Source: Bathynomus jamesi
Taxonomy: Eukaryota; Arthropoda; Malacostraca; Isopoda; Cirolanidae
NCBI GenBank assembly: GCA_023014485.1
Contig: JAJOZX010007483.1
Span: 1 to 64,000 of the forward strand
Length of the DNA: 64,000 nucleotides
Direction of reading: 5' to 3'
Position numbers and translations under genes: made by a program. This document shows, piece after piece, positions 20,208 to 30,849 of the stretch (its first letter is position 1; each line of letters begins with the position of its first letter). The notes beneath the pieces were generated by a model that ran no database searches, was not told the origin of the DNA, and saw only the letters and a list, made by a program, of their open reading frames with translations.

Positions 20208-21960
20208 TTAAACTATACCCAATCTATCAACATATTTGTCTAATCGATTTTTAAACATGTTTATAGACGTGCTACTAATTACTTCTACCGGCAAACTATT
20301 CCAGCTATTTACTATTCTATGCGTAAAAAAGTTTTTGGCAACTGCTGTCTCGAACCTTCTACTTGTCAACTTACACCCGTTATTTCTAGTCCTATTATAT
20401 TGAGATATTTCGAAAAAGCTATCTCTATCTACGTTATCGAACCCATTCATAATTTTGAAAACCTGGATTAGATCACCCCTTAGCCTCCTAGTCTCGAGTG
20501 TAGTCAATTTTAACTCTTTAAGCCTATCCTCGTACGACTTTGACCTAAGCGACGGAATCATCTTAGTTGCTCGTCTTTGAACTCTTTCGATTTTGTCTAT
20601 ATCTTTGCGCATATGCGGATTCCAAAATTGGATCGCGTACTCCAAATGGGGTCTAACTAATGATTTATAAAGAGGAACTATAATATCGCGCGATTTGTAC
20701 TCAAAATTCCGAGCTATAAAACCTAACACTTTGTTCGCTTTATTGACCGCTGCTGTACTTTGTTTCGCTACTTTTAAATCACCAGTGACTATAACTCCTA
20801 AATCTTTTTCCTGCTCTACGCTTATCAACTCTTTCCCTGACATACTATACGCAAAATTACCGTTACGCGAACCTATATGTAAAATTTTGCACTTATCGAC
20901 GTTAAATCTCATTTGCCATGTGACTGACCAATCAACGATTTTATTCAGATCATTCTGGATTTTACCTCTATCTTCGTCATTAATCGCCCTACCACCCAGC
21001 TTCGTGTCATCCGCAAACTTTGAAACTGTACTGACTAGGCCGACATCTAAATCGTTAATATATATAAGAAAAAGCAAGGGGCCCAATACAGAACCCTGAG
21101 GAACGCCACTCGCTACATTAGCCCAACACGACTCCGCTCCATCAACGACCACCCTCTGTTTCCTACCTCGCAACCACTCTTCTATCCAATTTATTACTAC
21201 ACCCCTGATTCCATGAGCCTTAGTTTTCTCAATGAGTCTTTTGTGCGGTACGGTGTCAAACGCTTTTTGAAAATCTAAATACACTACATCAACCGCCCGA
21301 TGACTATCGTAAACGTCAACCACGCTTTGAAAAAATTCTAAAAGATTAGTTAAGCAAGATTTGTTTCGCCTAAAACCGTGCTGCGTATTTCTAACTAAGT
21401 TATGCAATTCTAAGTGTTCGACTATACGATCCCTAATTATTGATTCCAGTAGCTTACCTACAACAGACGTTAAACTGATTGGCCTATAATTTCCCGCCGC
21501 ACCTTTATCGCCTTTCTTAAAGATAGGTGTTACGTTTGCTAACTTGAAATTATCTGGTACGCACCCCTCAGAAATAGACGCATTAAAAATCTTTGTTAGC
21601 GGCACAACAATGCTATCTTTTAATTCTTTTAGTTGTATGGGATATATGGAATCCGGCCCCGGTGATTTACGCGTTTTCATTTTATCAATATAGCGCATTA
21701 CCTCCCCTTCACTAACCACAATATTATCCAAAATATTACCATTAAAAGGTATTATGTCTATGACCGTAGGGATATTCGTTACATCTTCTATAGTAAAAAC
21801 TGACGTAAAGAATTCGTTTAGCAAGGTAGCCATTTCCTTGTTTTCAGAAACTAGATCTCCGTTAACATTTTTCAACGGCCCCAAGACACTTTTTACTGGA
21901 TTTCTATTGTTGACGTATTGAAAGAATCGCTTGGGGTTTTCTTTACCGTCACGAGCTATG
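20208..21960 (-). CDS. CR1 ORF2 reverse transcriptase
   Basis: Long intact frame (558 codons from the first ATG, extending upstream to about 21,970 in the same frame with KRFFQYVNNR). RT blocks in order: KSPGPDSI, LANVTPIFKKGDKGAAGNYR, GFRRNKSCLTNLL, VYLDFQKAFDTVPH (catalytic Asp), SGVPQGSVLGPLLFLIYIND, SKFADDTKL (catalytic Asp pair), EKDLGVIVTGDLK, then the tail NSWNSLPVEVI and MFKNRLDKYV. Every domain of a CR1 RT is present with no stop. In the intact element it is fused to the upstream endonuclease; a one-base frameshift near 21,985 separates them here. Confidence 0.92.
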
Positions 21961-21988
21961 GAGATTTCAAATTCGCGCTTGGACTTTT

Positions 21989-22969
21989 TTATACACTTTT
22001 CGCTTCACGCCTTAGAGATATGTAGTTGTTTCGTAACCACAAATTGTCTTTATCGCACTTATGTAGCCTATAAGCCCTATCTCTACTCTTTATAATGTCT
22101 CCTACTCTAGAAGTAAACCACAAGGGCTTGTTATTTACTTTCGCACGCTTAATTTTGTACGGTACACATTCCTCATTTATAGTCCTAAATACTGTTTCAA
22201 ACGATTCCCACATTAGTTTTGCGTTGGAGTTCCCCATTACGTTTTCCCAGTTGACGTGTGACAATTTATTTCGAAATTTACAAAAGTCTGCGTGCTGGAA
22301 GTTGGGAATTTTAGTCGAGTTAGCTGGTTTCGAGTGACTTACTGAGAGGACAAACTCTACCATATTGTGATCGCTATTGCTTAACGGTTCTATTACTTGA
22401 AGATCCGTGATTAGCCTATCATCCGTAGTTATTACTAAATTTAAAATACGGTCCAACCTCGTAGGTTCCCCAATCTTTAGAATAAGAAAGCTATCCTCGA
22501 GAAAATTAACTAAACGATTACCTTCCGCGTCTCCCTGCATTGTATCGTAATTCATGTTGGCGCAATTAAAGTCACCCATAACTAAAGCCTGCTCACTACC
22601 TATTATTCTCTTTAGTTCACGATATAACGCTTCGTCCATATCAGCTGTTTGATTAGGGGGCCTATATATAACCGGAACAACAAGTTTGAAATCGTTCAAT
22701 TTAAGTTCTGCTATAGTCGAATCTATTGGTTCTGGAATTGTGGGGTTTACTTCGATAACGTTGGCAATATTATCTTTGATATACAACATAACACCGCCTC
22801 CTCGCCTACCTATTCTGTTTTTAACAAAAAGTCTATAACCTCTAATTTGGTACTCCCCTACAAAGTCACATGTTTCAGTGCTAAGCCACGATTCATTTAT
22901 CGCAATTAAAGAAAAAAATTCATTTATTTTATTTCGTAAGCTACGAGCATTTAAGGAGAGAACATTCAA
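21989..22969 (-). CDS. CR1 ORF2 APE-type endonuclease
   Basis: Starts MNVLSLNARSLRNKINEFF and contains NESWLS (metal-binding Glu), GYRLFVKNRIGRRGGGVMLY, VIYRPPN, MGDFNCANMNYD and SDHNMVEFVL, the full set of LINE endonuclease motifs. Compared with the copy at 43.9 kb, 21 bp (7 residues) are missing just before AINESWL, between two GCAATTAAA direct repeats. That shortens the core next to the catalytic Glu. The frame ends at a stop just before the RT after a one-base shift. Confidence 0.9.
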   Translation of the reverse strand: MNVLSLNARSLRNKINEFFSLIAINESWLSTETCDFVGEYQIRGYRLFVKNRIGRRGGGVMLYIKDNIANVIEVNPTIPEPIDSTIAELKLNDFKLVVPVIYRPPNQTADMDEALYRELKRIIGSEQALVMGDFNCANMNYDTMQGDAEGNRLVNFLEDSFLILKIGEPTRLDRILNLVITTDDRLITDLQVIEPLSNSDHNMVEFVLSVSHSKPANSTKIPNFQHADFCKFRNKLSHVNWENVMGNSNAKLMWESFETVFRTINEECVPYKIKRAKVNNKPLWFTSRVGDIIKSRDRAYRLHKCDKDNLWLRNNYISLRREAKSV

Positions 22970-23215
22970 ATTGTTTGTAATTGCGACACCTTCGCGGGCG
23001 CAGGGGAAATTTGTGGAATTTACGCTGGGACCGTTCGAATTACGGCAGCCTGAAAAGAAGAGACAGTATTATGCAATAGTCTTCCTAAACGCGCAGCTCC
23101 AACGTCATTAAGATGAAGTCCATCTCCGAGGAACAAGTCCCTCCTGCCGTAGAAACTGTTCCAAAAATTCGCAAAATGCACTCCTTCCTGTTGGCAAAGA
23201 GACTTTAGGTTATTG

Positions 23216-23697
23216 TTAATATAGGTCGCCTTGCGTTGGATAAATAATTCGAGGAAGTATACCTGTTAAAACAATCTTATTAATTTTTTCCTTTAATCGC
23301 TCTAGTAAGTCGCTGTACCTAGCCAGCAGTTCTTCCGATCTAGAATTTAAAACGTTATTAGTACCGACATGAATAACATACGTTGTGTCCTCGGCGGTAC
23401 CGTCTGTAAAATGGTCAACACTATTAGTTATATCCTCCACCCTTGCACCAGGGTAGCAGTAACGGCGCCTACGACGAGGGTTTCTCCCACAGAATTCCTC
23501 GAGCTGCCCTCGAACAATGGAATCGCCAACGAGTCGTATTTCCGGTTCATCAGCATCTTCGAAACCTAAAACAGAAAACTTATTGTTTGTTACTACTGGT
23601 AGACAAGTCTTAGGTTTTCTCAATGGGGCTCCATTACGCACTCGAACGAAGGGTTGGGAACTAGGGGAAGAGAGAGGGCTATTAGTACTATTTATAT
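23216..23697 (-). pseudogene. CR1 ORF1, C-terminal SGNH-esterase part
   Basis: Contains IRLVGDSIVRGQ (block I, GDS with catalytic Ser), THVGTNNV-like VIHVGTNNVLNS (block III, GTNN) and NKIVLTGILPRI. Further downstream in another frame is GDGLHLNDVGAARLG (about 23,120, block V Asp-His). These are SGNH/GDSL esterase blocks known in CR1 ORF1. A small deletion near 23,225 shifts the frame before block V. The upstream part of ORF1 continues beyond the transposon at 26,068. Confidence 0.85.
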
Positions 23698-26067
23698 ACA
23701 CTGGTCAAACAAAGATTTTTCATCAGAGTAAAATTTGTGGTGGCCTGGATAGCATTTTTCACGCTGATTCCAAAACTGCATTCAGAGTTTTTCTAGCACG
23801 TATAGTTTTCAAGATGAAGGCATATATATAACTACACAGATTTAACCATTTTAAATAGGCAAAATACTAATATTTCAACATTTGATTGTGTTTATTTTAT
23901 TGTGTTTTTTTAGTTTATTCATCTTATTTATTTCAATTATCTTAATTATACATCTTATGTATTTCAGGTGTGAGCTTTTACGTCTAGCAGCATTGTGATT
24001 CAGGCAACAACGCCGTGCTTTGTGTGTCAAAAGATCAGTCCAGTCCAAGAACTTGTTGTGTCAAGTTGGTGTACATTTTTTTTGAATTTATAGTTTGCTC
24101 AGGTCAGTCAACATGCCTCGACAATGTAAGAATGACCCGACAAGTTCTGTTTCGTATGCGGCCAGTTGACAACTAAAACACAGCGATGAAGTATTACAAC
24201 CGACATTAAGAAAATATACAAGCTATACTTTGGTTGCCATCTAGGTGACCAAGATAAACCATGGGCGCCACATCAAATCTGTTCTGGCTGTTCAAATGGA
24301 TTACGTGATTGGCTTAACAAAAAGAAAGCTTCAATGCCATTTGCCATACCTATGATATGGAGGGAGCCGAGAGATCATCATGAAGACTGTTATTTTTGTA
24401 GTGTGAACTTAATGGGGTTTTCTGCCAAGAACAAACACCAGATTGTATATCCAAACTTGGATTCAGCACGTAGACCAGTAAAACATGATGAAACATTGCC
24501 CATTCCAATTCCCCCAAGTGATAGGCTAGATTCTATCATAGATGACATGGAAAGTGATGAAGGTGCAACTGGCGTTTCCAGACCATCTACAGAACCAGAG
24601 TACACTTTTGAAGGTAGACATTTAGAGCCTAGAAAGTTAACCCAAGGACAGTTGAATGATCTTGTTAGAGACTTATCGCTGTCTAAAGAGAAATCAGAGC
24701 TTCTCGCCTCAAGACTAAAGGAGAACAATTTACTTGAGAACAATGTTCGTATTAGTTACTACCGAAAGCGGAATTTTGAATTAACAGCATTCTTTTCAGT
24801 AGACGGTCCTCTCTGTTATTGCCATGACATCAATGGACTATTTACAGCCATATCTCAGACGTATGTGGCATCTGAGTGGCGCCTCTTTATTGATTCGTCG
24901 CAGAGAAGCCTGAAAGCAGTTCTTTTGCATAATGGTAATATAATGCCATCCATCCCCATTGCCCATTCCGTCCATCTAAAAGAGACATATGACAATATGG
25001 ATATACTACTTAAGGCAATCAAATACGACAGTCATCAATGGAATTTTGTGGAGATCTAAAAGTTATAGGAATGCTTATGGGTATGCAGTCAGGATTCACA
25101 AAATTTTGTTGTTTCCTTTGCCTGTGGGACAGTCGCGCCACTATAGAACATTACACCAAAAGTGACTGGCCACTTAGGTATACATATGTCCCAGGGATAA
25201 GCAATGTCCAGTCTGTCCCTTTAGTGGATCCCCAAAAGATCTATCTGCCACCTCTTCACATTAAACTTGGTTTAATGAAGAATTTTGTTAAAGCAATGGG
25301 TAAAGTCAATTCTGAAGGGTTCCAATACCTTTCAAGGAAATTTCCGAAGGTTACTGCAGCAAAATTGAAGGAAGGAATTTTTGTTGGGCCACAAATAAGG
25401 GAGGTTTTGAATGACACTGAATTTGAAAAAGTCCTAAGTCCGCTGGAATTGAAGGCTTGGCTGGCGTTCAAATGGATATGTGAAAACTTTCTTGGAAGCA
25501 ACAAGTCACCTGCGTATAAGGATGGAGTCAAGAACCTCCTTGATGCCTTCAAAGAAATGGAGTGTCGAATGTCGTTAAAAATTCACTTCCTGCATTCCCA
25601 CTTAGATTTCTTTCCTGAAAACCTTGGTGCAGTGAGTGACGAGCAAGGAGAGCGCTTCCATCAAGATATTCAGATGATGGAGAAGCGGTACCAAGGATAT
25701 TGGAATGAAAGCATGATGGCGGACCATTGTTGGATGCTGTATCGTGACAATCCAGGCCAAATTTACAAAAGGAAATCACACTCACAGCGCTTTTAATAAA
25801 ATAATGTATATATTCTTTATTTATAAGTACATTGAATAAGGTATATGATGTATTTGTTGTTGAGCATTCCTAAGTGTGATCTATACATCCATAAATTTTC
25901 TTATAGCAATATCAAAAACTTAAAAATATCAAAACCAGTGTATCTATATAACTATACGTGCTAGGAAAACAATAAAACCAGATTCGGAATCAGCGCGAAA
26001 AATGCATTAAGAAAAGTGTGATCATGTTTGTGATGGAAAAAAAACGTTTCATTTTGTTGGCCAGTGT
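23698..26067 (+). mobile_element. unclassified DNA transposon with about 120-bp TIRs
   Basis: Inserted inside CR1 ORF1, whose coding sequence resumes on each side. Ends are ACACTGGTCAA and its partner complementary to ACACTGGCCAA. Over about 120 bp the two ends share blocks GCATTTTTC.CGCTGATTCC and CTAGCACGTATAGTT in inverted orientation. The interior holds one gene of about 1.7 kb. No clear target-site duplication is visible in the AT-rich flanks (TATATA on the left, TTATTA on the right). It does not match any TIR class I know. Confidence 0.75.
24112..25796 (+). pseudogene. orphan transposon protein with zinc cluster (family II)
   Basis: Mostly open gene. N-terminal cysteine pairs: FCFVC (about 24,144), ICSGCSNGLRDWLNKKK (about 24,280), MIWREPRDHHEDCYFC (about 24,355). 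Next comes LNDLVRDLSLSKEKSELLAS, then a likely RNase H-like core: WRLFIDSSQRSLKAVLLHNG, HSVHLKE, CGDLKVIGM, CCFLCLWDSRA, LPPLHIKLGLMKNFVKAM, and a C-terminal DEQGERFHQDIQMMEKRYQG. A one-base shift at about 25,050 splits frames 24,334-25,059 and 25,038-25,796; a stop lies in the N-terminal part. I recall this as a common uncharacterised protein in arthropod genomes. Candidate acidic residues (FIDSS, CGDLK, SDEQGER) are an inference, not a proven DDE triad. Relatives: 39,061-39,727 and 62,690-62,940. Confidence 0.7.
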
Positions 26068-26314
26068 TATTAGTAGAAACTGAGGCAGGAGGGGTCGTTA
26101 CTGGAGTCTCAATTGATTCTAATTTTGCCGTCAGGAGCATCACGTCTTCTTCAAGCCTCACTCTGGCCTCCCTCTCACGTTCTAACTCGTTCCTCAGGAC
26201 TTCCATGCTTGAGCATCACCTGCAAAGTAACTGCTCATTATTATTAGCCATTGTAAACGCGTAAGCGGCAAATTTCCCTTCACAGCGACTGCAAGTACTT
26301 GACGGGGGTGCCAT
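26068..26314 (-). pseudogene. CR1 ORF1, N-terminal zinc-finger and coiled-coil part
   Basis: ATG at 26,314 gives MAPPSSTCSRCEGKFAAYAF, then LLCR-stop-C: a C-x2-C...C-x2-C finger with a nonsense codon in the last pair (about 26,219). It continues as NELEREREARVRLEEDVMLL and TAKLESIETPVTT, a clear coiled coil. The frame ends at the nested transposon. Finger plus coiled coil plus esterase is the known CR1 ORF1 layout. Confidence 0.8.
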
Positions 26315-26319
26315 GCTTT

Positions 26320-26985
26320 TAATTAGTTAAAAACAAACAAAACAAAAACAAAAATAAAACGAGCGTTTGGAAATTAATAAATTACAACGTAGGTCTACCG
26401 CGTGCTTATTGTGCCGTCACCTGCCCAAACCCGCAAAAATGTTCTTCAAACGCAGAAACAGGTTCTTGTAACACAAATATTACACTAAGTGAATATATAA
26501 TTAAGCTACCGACGAAAGATCTGTAAAAGGAAGAGTATTAATAATACTTATCTGATCGCGATTCGACCGACTTTTTTCCTTTTTTCCCACGGTGTGTGAC
26601 CACACTCTACCTGATCTCCCGAAGGAAGGGAAAATGAACCTTATTTTCTGATAGATTTGAAAAACAAACAAGTGAAAATGAACCTTATGACTCCTCATTT
26701 TCTGATAGATTTGAAAAACAAACAAGGCAAGCCACGTGCACTAGCCTTGGTTTACTCAAATGATATAGTACTGAATAAAGTCAATAAATGAAATATATTC
26801 GTTAATGAATGATTAGTAACACGAAGTAATTTAGTTAAGAATGCACCAAACACTATTTTTTTTAAAGACACCTCAATGAAAACCACTTATTCAATTGATA
26901 ACACTGGACACTCGATAAAACACGTCTGTTCACAAGGAAAGACTGATAAGAACTGTCCAGGAAAGACTGATACGAACTGTGAAAA
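26320..26985. other. CR1 5' region and unassigned sequence
   Basis: Presumably contains the CR1 5' UTR next to ORF1. A 38-bp direct repeat with ATTTTCTGATAGATTTGAAA occurs at about 26,640 and 26,697. No gene seen. Confidence 0.4.
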
Positions 26986-26989
26986 AAAT

Positions 26990-27208
26990 GGTGTTACTAC
27001 AGTATGTGGTCTACCTACGACTGATTAGGTTTAGTCATGATATTTTCGTTAAAACTAACGAAAATATCATGACTAAACCTAGCCACTCGTCAAGGGCGAT
27101 TGACATTGGGATGTAGACAAGCAATTAGTAAACAAGATAAGAAGCTATAATTAAAAGTTAGACCGGCGAATCGTAGGTAGACCGCATACTGTAGTAGCAC
27201 CCATATAA
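26990..27208. mobile_element. palindromic MITE (CCTAACC-core related, copy 4)
   Basis: Ends GGTGTTACTACAGTATGTGG and a right complement CCGCATACTGTAGTAGCACC form inverted repeats of about 31 bp including GTCTACCTACGA. The middle has a second palindrome around CATGATATTTTCGTTA and ACTCGTCAAGGGCG, shared with the other copies. Confidence 0.8.
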
Positions 27209-27360
27209 ATTATATGAATTTCGCCTATTAATTCAGATATTTGGTTTACCTGCCTATATTCGACCAGCATACAGTTATACTCATTAAAGTTGTCCTCTAT
27301 AATTAATGGTCTAATTAAGTTAGAATTACTAACATCATATTTATGAACGCGAAATAAATG

Positions 27361-27541
27361 AGATCACCTGATCAGGGTCCCCAGCCTTCTTTATTTAGCT
27401 TTATAAGGCTAACTAACGAAAATATCACGACCTAACTTAACCAATCGTCAAGGGCGTACAGTTGACCTAACGATTGGTTAGGTTAGGTCGTGATATTTTC
27501 GTTAGTAGAGAAGGCTGGGGGCCCTGATCTTCAGGTGATCC
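27361..27541. mobile_element. palindromic MITE (CCTAACC-core, copy 5) with 8-bp TSD
   Basis: 181 bp between exact AATAAATG duplications (27,353-27,360 and 27,542-27,549). Ends AGATCACCTGA and TCAGGTGATCC; the first base was probably G, giving GGATC ends like copy 2. Core GTCAAGGGCGTACAGTTGAC lies at the centre. Confidence 0.9.
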
Positions 27542-27776
27542 AATAAATGTACAGTAGTAACACACCATGCACACATAATGTTCAAGTAATCGCGCAGTCC
27601 GTTGAGGGTTGAAGACATTCTATATAATCAAGTATGGAAGATTTGACGTAATGCACTCTAAAATGCGATTTTGTCTTTGAACACGAAATCATTAGCCAGA
27701 AACAAATCACATTTACACCCAATTAACATTCGAATACATTTACTTTGTTATCTTTTGGCTTCTGACACCCCCCACC

Positions 27777-28601
27777 CAATGTTCCCTCTAAGGTGTGCGC
27801 GTGTGCGCGCGCACACGCGTTGTGAAACCCGCGCACACAGCAAAATAAAATGCGCACAGGCTCAAGCGTATCATGAGTCATGACAGTAAATGAAGTAATT
27901 TCAAAAATTTCAGTTTAATGAATTCTATAAAGAACAAATTAAGAAACCGCTTGAAAGAAAATAATTTGGACATGCTCATGCAAATTAAAAGTTACCTGAA
28001 TGATGACGGATGTATTAATCTTCATAGAGTTTATTTGGAATGGGCAAATGCTAAAGATCGTAGGGAGAAATCATAATCATACTTAAATGAAAGGCACTTT
28101 CATTTAATGTTATTTTGATTATATTTTATTTTATTGAATTTTATTATTTTTTATTTTACTTCTATTTTGTGAATGGATAAAATCATGTATTAATCTTGTT
28201 AGTCTACTTTAAATTGCTAAATGCTAAAAATTGTTTTGAGAAATAATAACTAAAATAGTCATTTTTCAATTAATGTTATTTTTATTTTATTTCTTTATTT
28301 TGTTGAATTTTATTTTACTATTTTTTATTTTATTCATATTTTTAGAATGGATAAAATGTTTTCTTTTTTAAGAATATATAATATTGCAAACAGTTTTTTA
28401 ATATCCATTTAATAGCACCGTAATGATCAAGCTATCACCTTACGGAAAAAATATTTATTAAGTATTTAATATTTATATATATTTAATTTTGAAGATAATA
28501 GCGCTCAGAAAAGTTTGCACAATTTTTCACCATGAATCTAAATGTCTGCACAACGAAAATTTCTTGCGCACACGGACTAAAAGGAATTAGAGGGAACATT
28601 G
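27777..28601 (+). mobile_element. hAT element, deleted, with 8-bp TSD
   Basis: Ends CAATGTTCCCTCTAA and TTAGAGGGAACATTG, flanked by exact CCCCCACC repeats (27,769-27,776 and 28,602-28,609). Near the left end is a GC-rich palindrome GTGTGCGCGCGCACACG. A short coding remnant (27,919-28,075) reads RLKENNLDMLMQIKSYLN and HRVYLEWANAKDRREK, resembling a hAT transposase tail. An internal AT-rich tandem duplication spans about 28,095-28,360. Confidence 0.85.
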
Positions 28602-28609
28602 CCCCCACC

Positions 28610-28612
<3 letters not shown>

Positions 28613-28648
<36 letters not shown>
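28613..28648. repeat. (TA)n microsatellite
   Basis: TA run between the hAT TSD and the mariner left end. Confidence 0.95.
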
Positions 28649-28649
<1 letters not shown>

Positions 28650-30003
28650 CAGGATAAGAGAAAAGTCTTTAAGGATTTTATACATGCAACTATTTAGGTA
28701 ACAACATTGTACAGATAAGTGTTCAAATGATGAAACAAATCAAACAAAAAGTCTATAAGAATTTTATTCATACAAATATTTTGTTAAATTGTAATTTAAC
28801 GTTAAAAGAGTTTTCCTTATGTTATGATACATTTGTGAATTCTCTCTCTGAAACTCTCCATTGTTCTTCTGAACATATCGAGTGGGATCTTTTCAGTTGT
28901 TCATCTATTCTGCTGCTAAAGGCATTCATATTTGGATAGCTGAAACCAGAAGTGTAGAGTTTGTCACGCAAATAAATCCAAAGCCAGAAATCACATGGGG
29001 TTAAATCAGATGATCTGGCTGGCCACTCGATGGGACCTCGCCGCCCAAGCCATCTTCCTCAGCGTTCGTATCCAGAATCTCACGGACATCTGCAGTAATG
29101 TGTCGGCGCTCCATCATGTTGATAAAACCAATTCCTGCCAACGCCATTAATAATTAAGGCAAAACTTTCCCTCTCAATAACTGGCAAAAGCGCTTTTCCT
29201 TCATCGTATCTCTCGATATGTCAAAGGAAAAGCGTCCTGAATAACCAATGCGTGCCCAAACTGTTAGTATACCCTTTTTAATGGCTTTATCCAATCGTAT
29301 TTTAGGATTTTTATCGCCCAGTAGTGAACGTTGTGTTTGTTTCCTTTACTTTTAAACCGAAAATATATTCATCTAAAAATGTGATCTTTCGAGGGAAATC
29401 TGGATCACTGTTGAACTTTTGTCTCATTTTTTCAGCCAACTGCAGCCGTCTATCACAATCATCGTTGTATATGAGCTGAGAGTAAATGAGTTTGTAACCG
29501 TTGTACCCCTTTGAAAATTTGAAAATACCCAATTCCTGTGCGACATTTCTCATTGAAGTTGTTGGATCGACTTGAAAACTGGCTAGGACATTTTCTTTGT
29601 TATTGTCTCCTGTCGCTGTTACTGGCCTTCCGCTTCTTGGACGATCTTTTACCAGGCTCCCTGTTCCCAAAAGTTTGAGCTTCCAGTATCGAAGGGTGAT
29701 TGTATTTGGTGGTGGTTTATTATATTTTTGTTGAAATAAACGCGAACTTTTTTCAGAATTATTATAAGAAATAGCCCACGGTACAAGATCCACTTTTTCC
29801 TCATTGCTGTATTCCATCCTTACTGACATAGCGCTGACTGGGGCTAGGGCCTAGGGCCTTCCTGTTCCAGCCTAGGGTCATTCCTGGCCTTGTATAGTTG
29901 CTGTGAAAAGTATCGCATACACTGCAGTGATATCATTGAATTTATTTATTATTAACAAATTATTTGTATGTATAAAATCCTTAAAGACTTTCCTCTCACC
30001 CTG
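28650..30003 (-). mobile_element. DD41D-type mariner, near full length, degenerate
   Basis: Ends CAGGATAAGAGAAAAGTCTT and complement of CAGGGTGAGAGGAAAGTCTT, extending through TTAAGGATTTTATACAT, with TA on both sides. Length about 1.35 kb. The transposase on minus covers the HTH and catalytic regions in several frames. Confidence 0.85.
28730..29829 (-). pseudogene. DD41D-type mariner transposase
   Basis: The N-terminal 172 codons (29,829-29,311) start MSVRMEYSNEEKVDLVPWAI and include LLGTGSLVKDRPRSGRP (hook between two HTHs) and ITFLDEYIFGLK (first Asp as LDE). Downstream in shifted frames: DGAPTHY (about 29,110), RRGPIEWPARSSDLTP with CDFWLW (about 29,030). About 40-41 residues separate the second and third Asp once frameshifts are allowed for. 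Stops and shifts make it a pseudogene. Confidence 0.75.
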
Positions 30004-30680
30004 TATATATATAACTTTCATTGGTGCTACTATAGCAGAGTTTAAACAATTTGCCTGCTCTGGTCCGGCTCCAATCTTGGAGCTGGCTTCTGGCTCCGGT
30101 GTCGGAGCACTGCCAACCGTAGTATGTATGTATCTCTTTATTTACATTATAAAACACGTATTTAAGTTTCGAACACATGACAAACGCATTTCTTGTAACG
30201 ACTTTTCCTACATGTTGAGAACACGTTTTATACCATAAAGTGTCCTTGTTTTTAAACCATACGCGAATAAGGATTTGATGCGTATGTTCTTAATCAATAA
30301 AGACTTATGTTTGGTCCTTATATACAAAACCCCATTATGATGTTTAACTTTGAAACACAAACTTCGTAATGATAGCTTGAAAGCAATGAAATTTTTTTAT
30401 CAATTTGAGCTTCGAATTTAAACATTTTCCCATTATTCTTGTGAATAGTTATGCATTTGCTTCTTTCCTACATATAAAGAGATTCTAAGTAAAGGGGGAT
30501 ATAAATCTAAAATTAGATTATACTGAACTTACAGCTAACAGAGAAAAAATTAAAAGTATTTAGATGGTACTGAACTCAAAACTAATAGAAAGAAAATTTA
30601 AAATCCAATAACTGATGACGAAAGTCCTTTTAAACATTTTAAAAGTAATTTTAATTAAAAAAGAATTAGTACTAATCTTA
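30004..30680. other. unassigned sequence
   Basis: Contains a G/C-richer patch with repeated GGCTC-type words at 30,055-30,115. ORFs at 29,903-30,238 and its complement show no recognisable domain. Confidence 0.4.
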
Positions 30681-30685
30681 AACCT

Positions 30686-30805
30686 AATGAGAACTACGTC
30701 ATGACCAATGTGGTAACACCACTTCCCGTCGAACAACGAAGATAAGCGACATTGGGTCTGGGTAATAGTTGGATGGGAGACTCTTCTCCGCGCCCAGACT
30801 ATGTA
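30686..30805 (+). mobile_element. 5S rRNA-derived SINE (SINE3-like) or 5S pseudogene
   Basis: The stretch with CGAAGATAAGCGACATTGGG, then TCTGGGTAATAGTTGGATGGGAGAC, follows the 5S rRNA internal promoter (A box, intermediate element, C box) in the right order and spacing. The 5' quarter and the 3' end do not pair as in real 5S, so it is not a functional rRNA gene. A non-5S tail follows (ACGTAAAGCTGTAGG), as expected for a SINE3. Confidence 0.65.
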
Positions 30806-30849
30806 ATAAACCCACGTAAAGCTGTAGGTCCCCTTCATCATGTTTTAGA

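Larger units (their letters stand above)
19418..26314 (-). mobile_element. CR1 LINE, nearly complete, with a nested DNA transposon in ORF1
   Basis: Minus-strand order: ORF1 (26,314-26,068 and 23,697-23,216, split by a transposon), ORF2 endonuclease (22,969-21,989), ORF2 RT (21,960-20,208), a 3' UTR of about 790 bp, and a 3' end made of TTATGTTC repeats (19,418-19,445). Short 8-bp repeat ends are typical of CR1. ORF2 has a single frameshift between EN and RT at about 21,985, so this is a young copy. A 5'-region copy of the same family lies at 43,039-44,327. Confidence 0.9.

Noticed and set aside
23698..26067. Endogenous viral insertion
   Set aside because: No capsid, polymerase or other viral hallmark; TIR-bounded single-gene unit fits a DNA transposon.
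30700..30800. Functional 5S rRNA gene
   Set aside because: The 5' segment and 3' terminal helix do not match or pair; only the internal promoter region is 5S-like.
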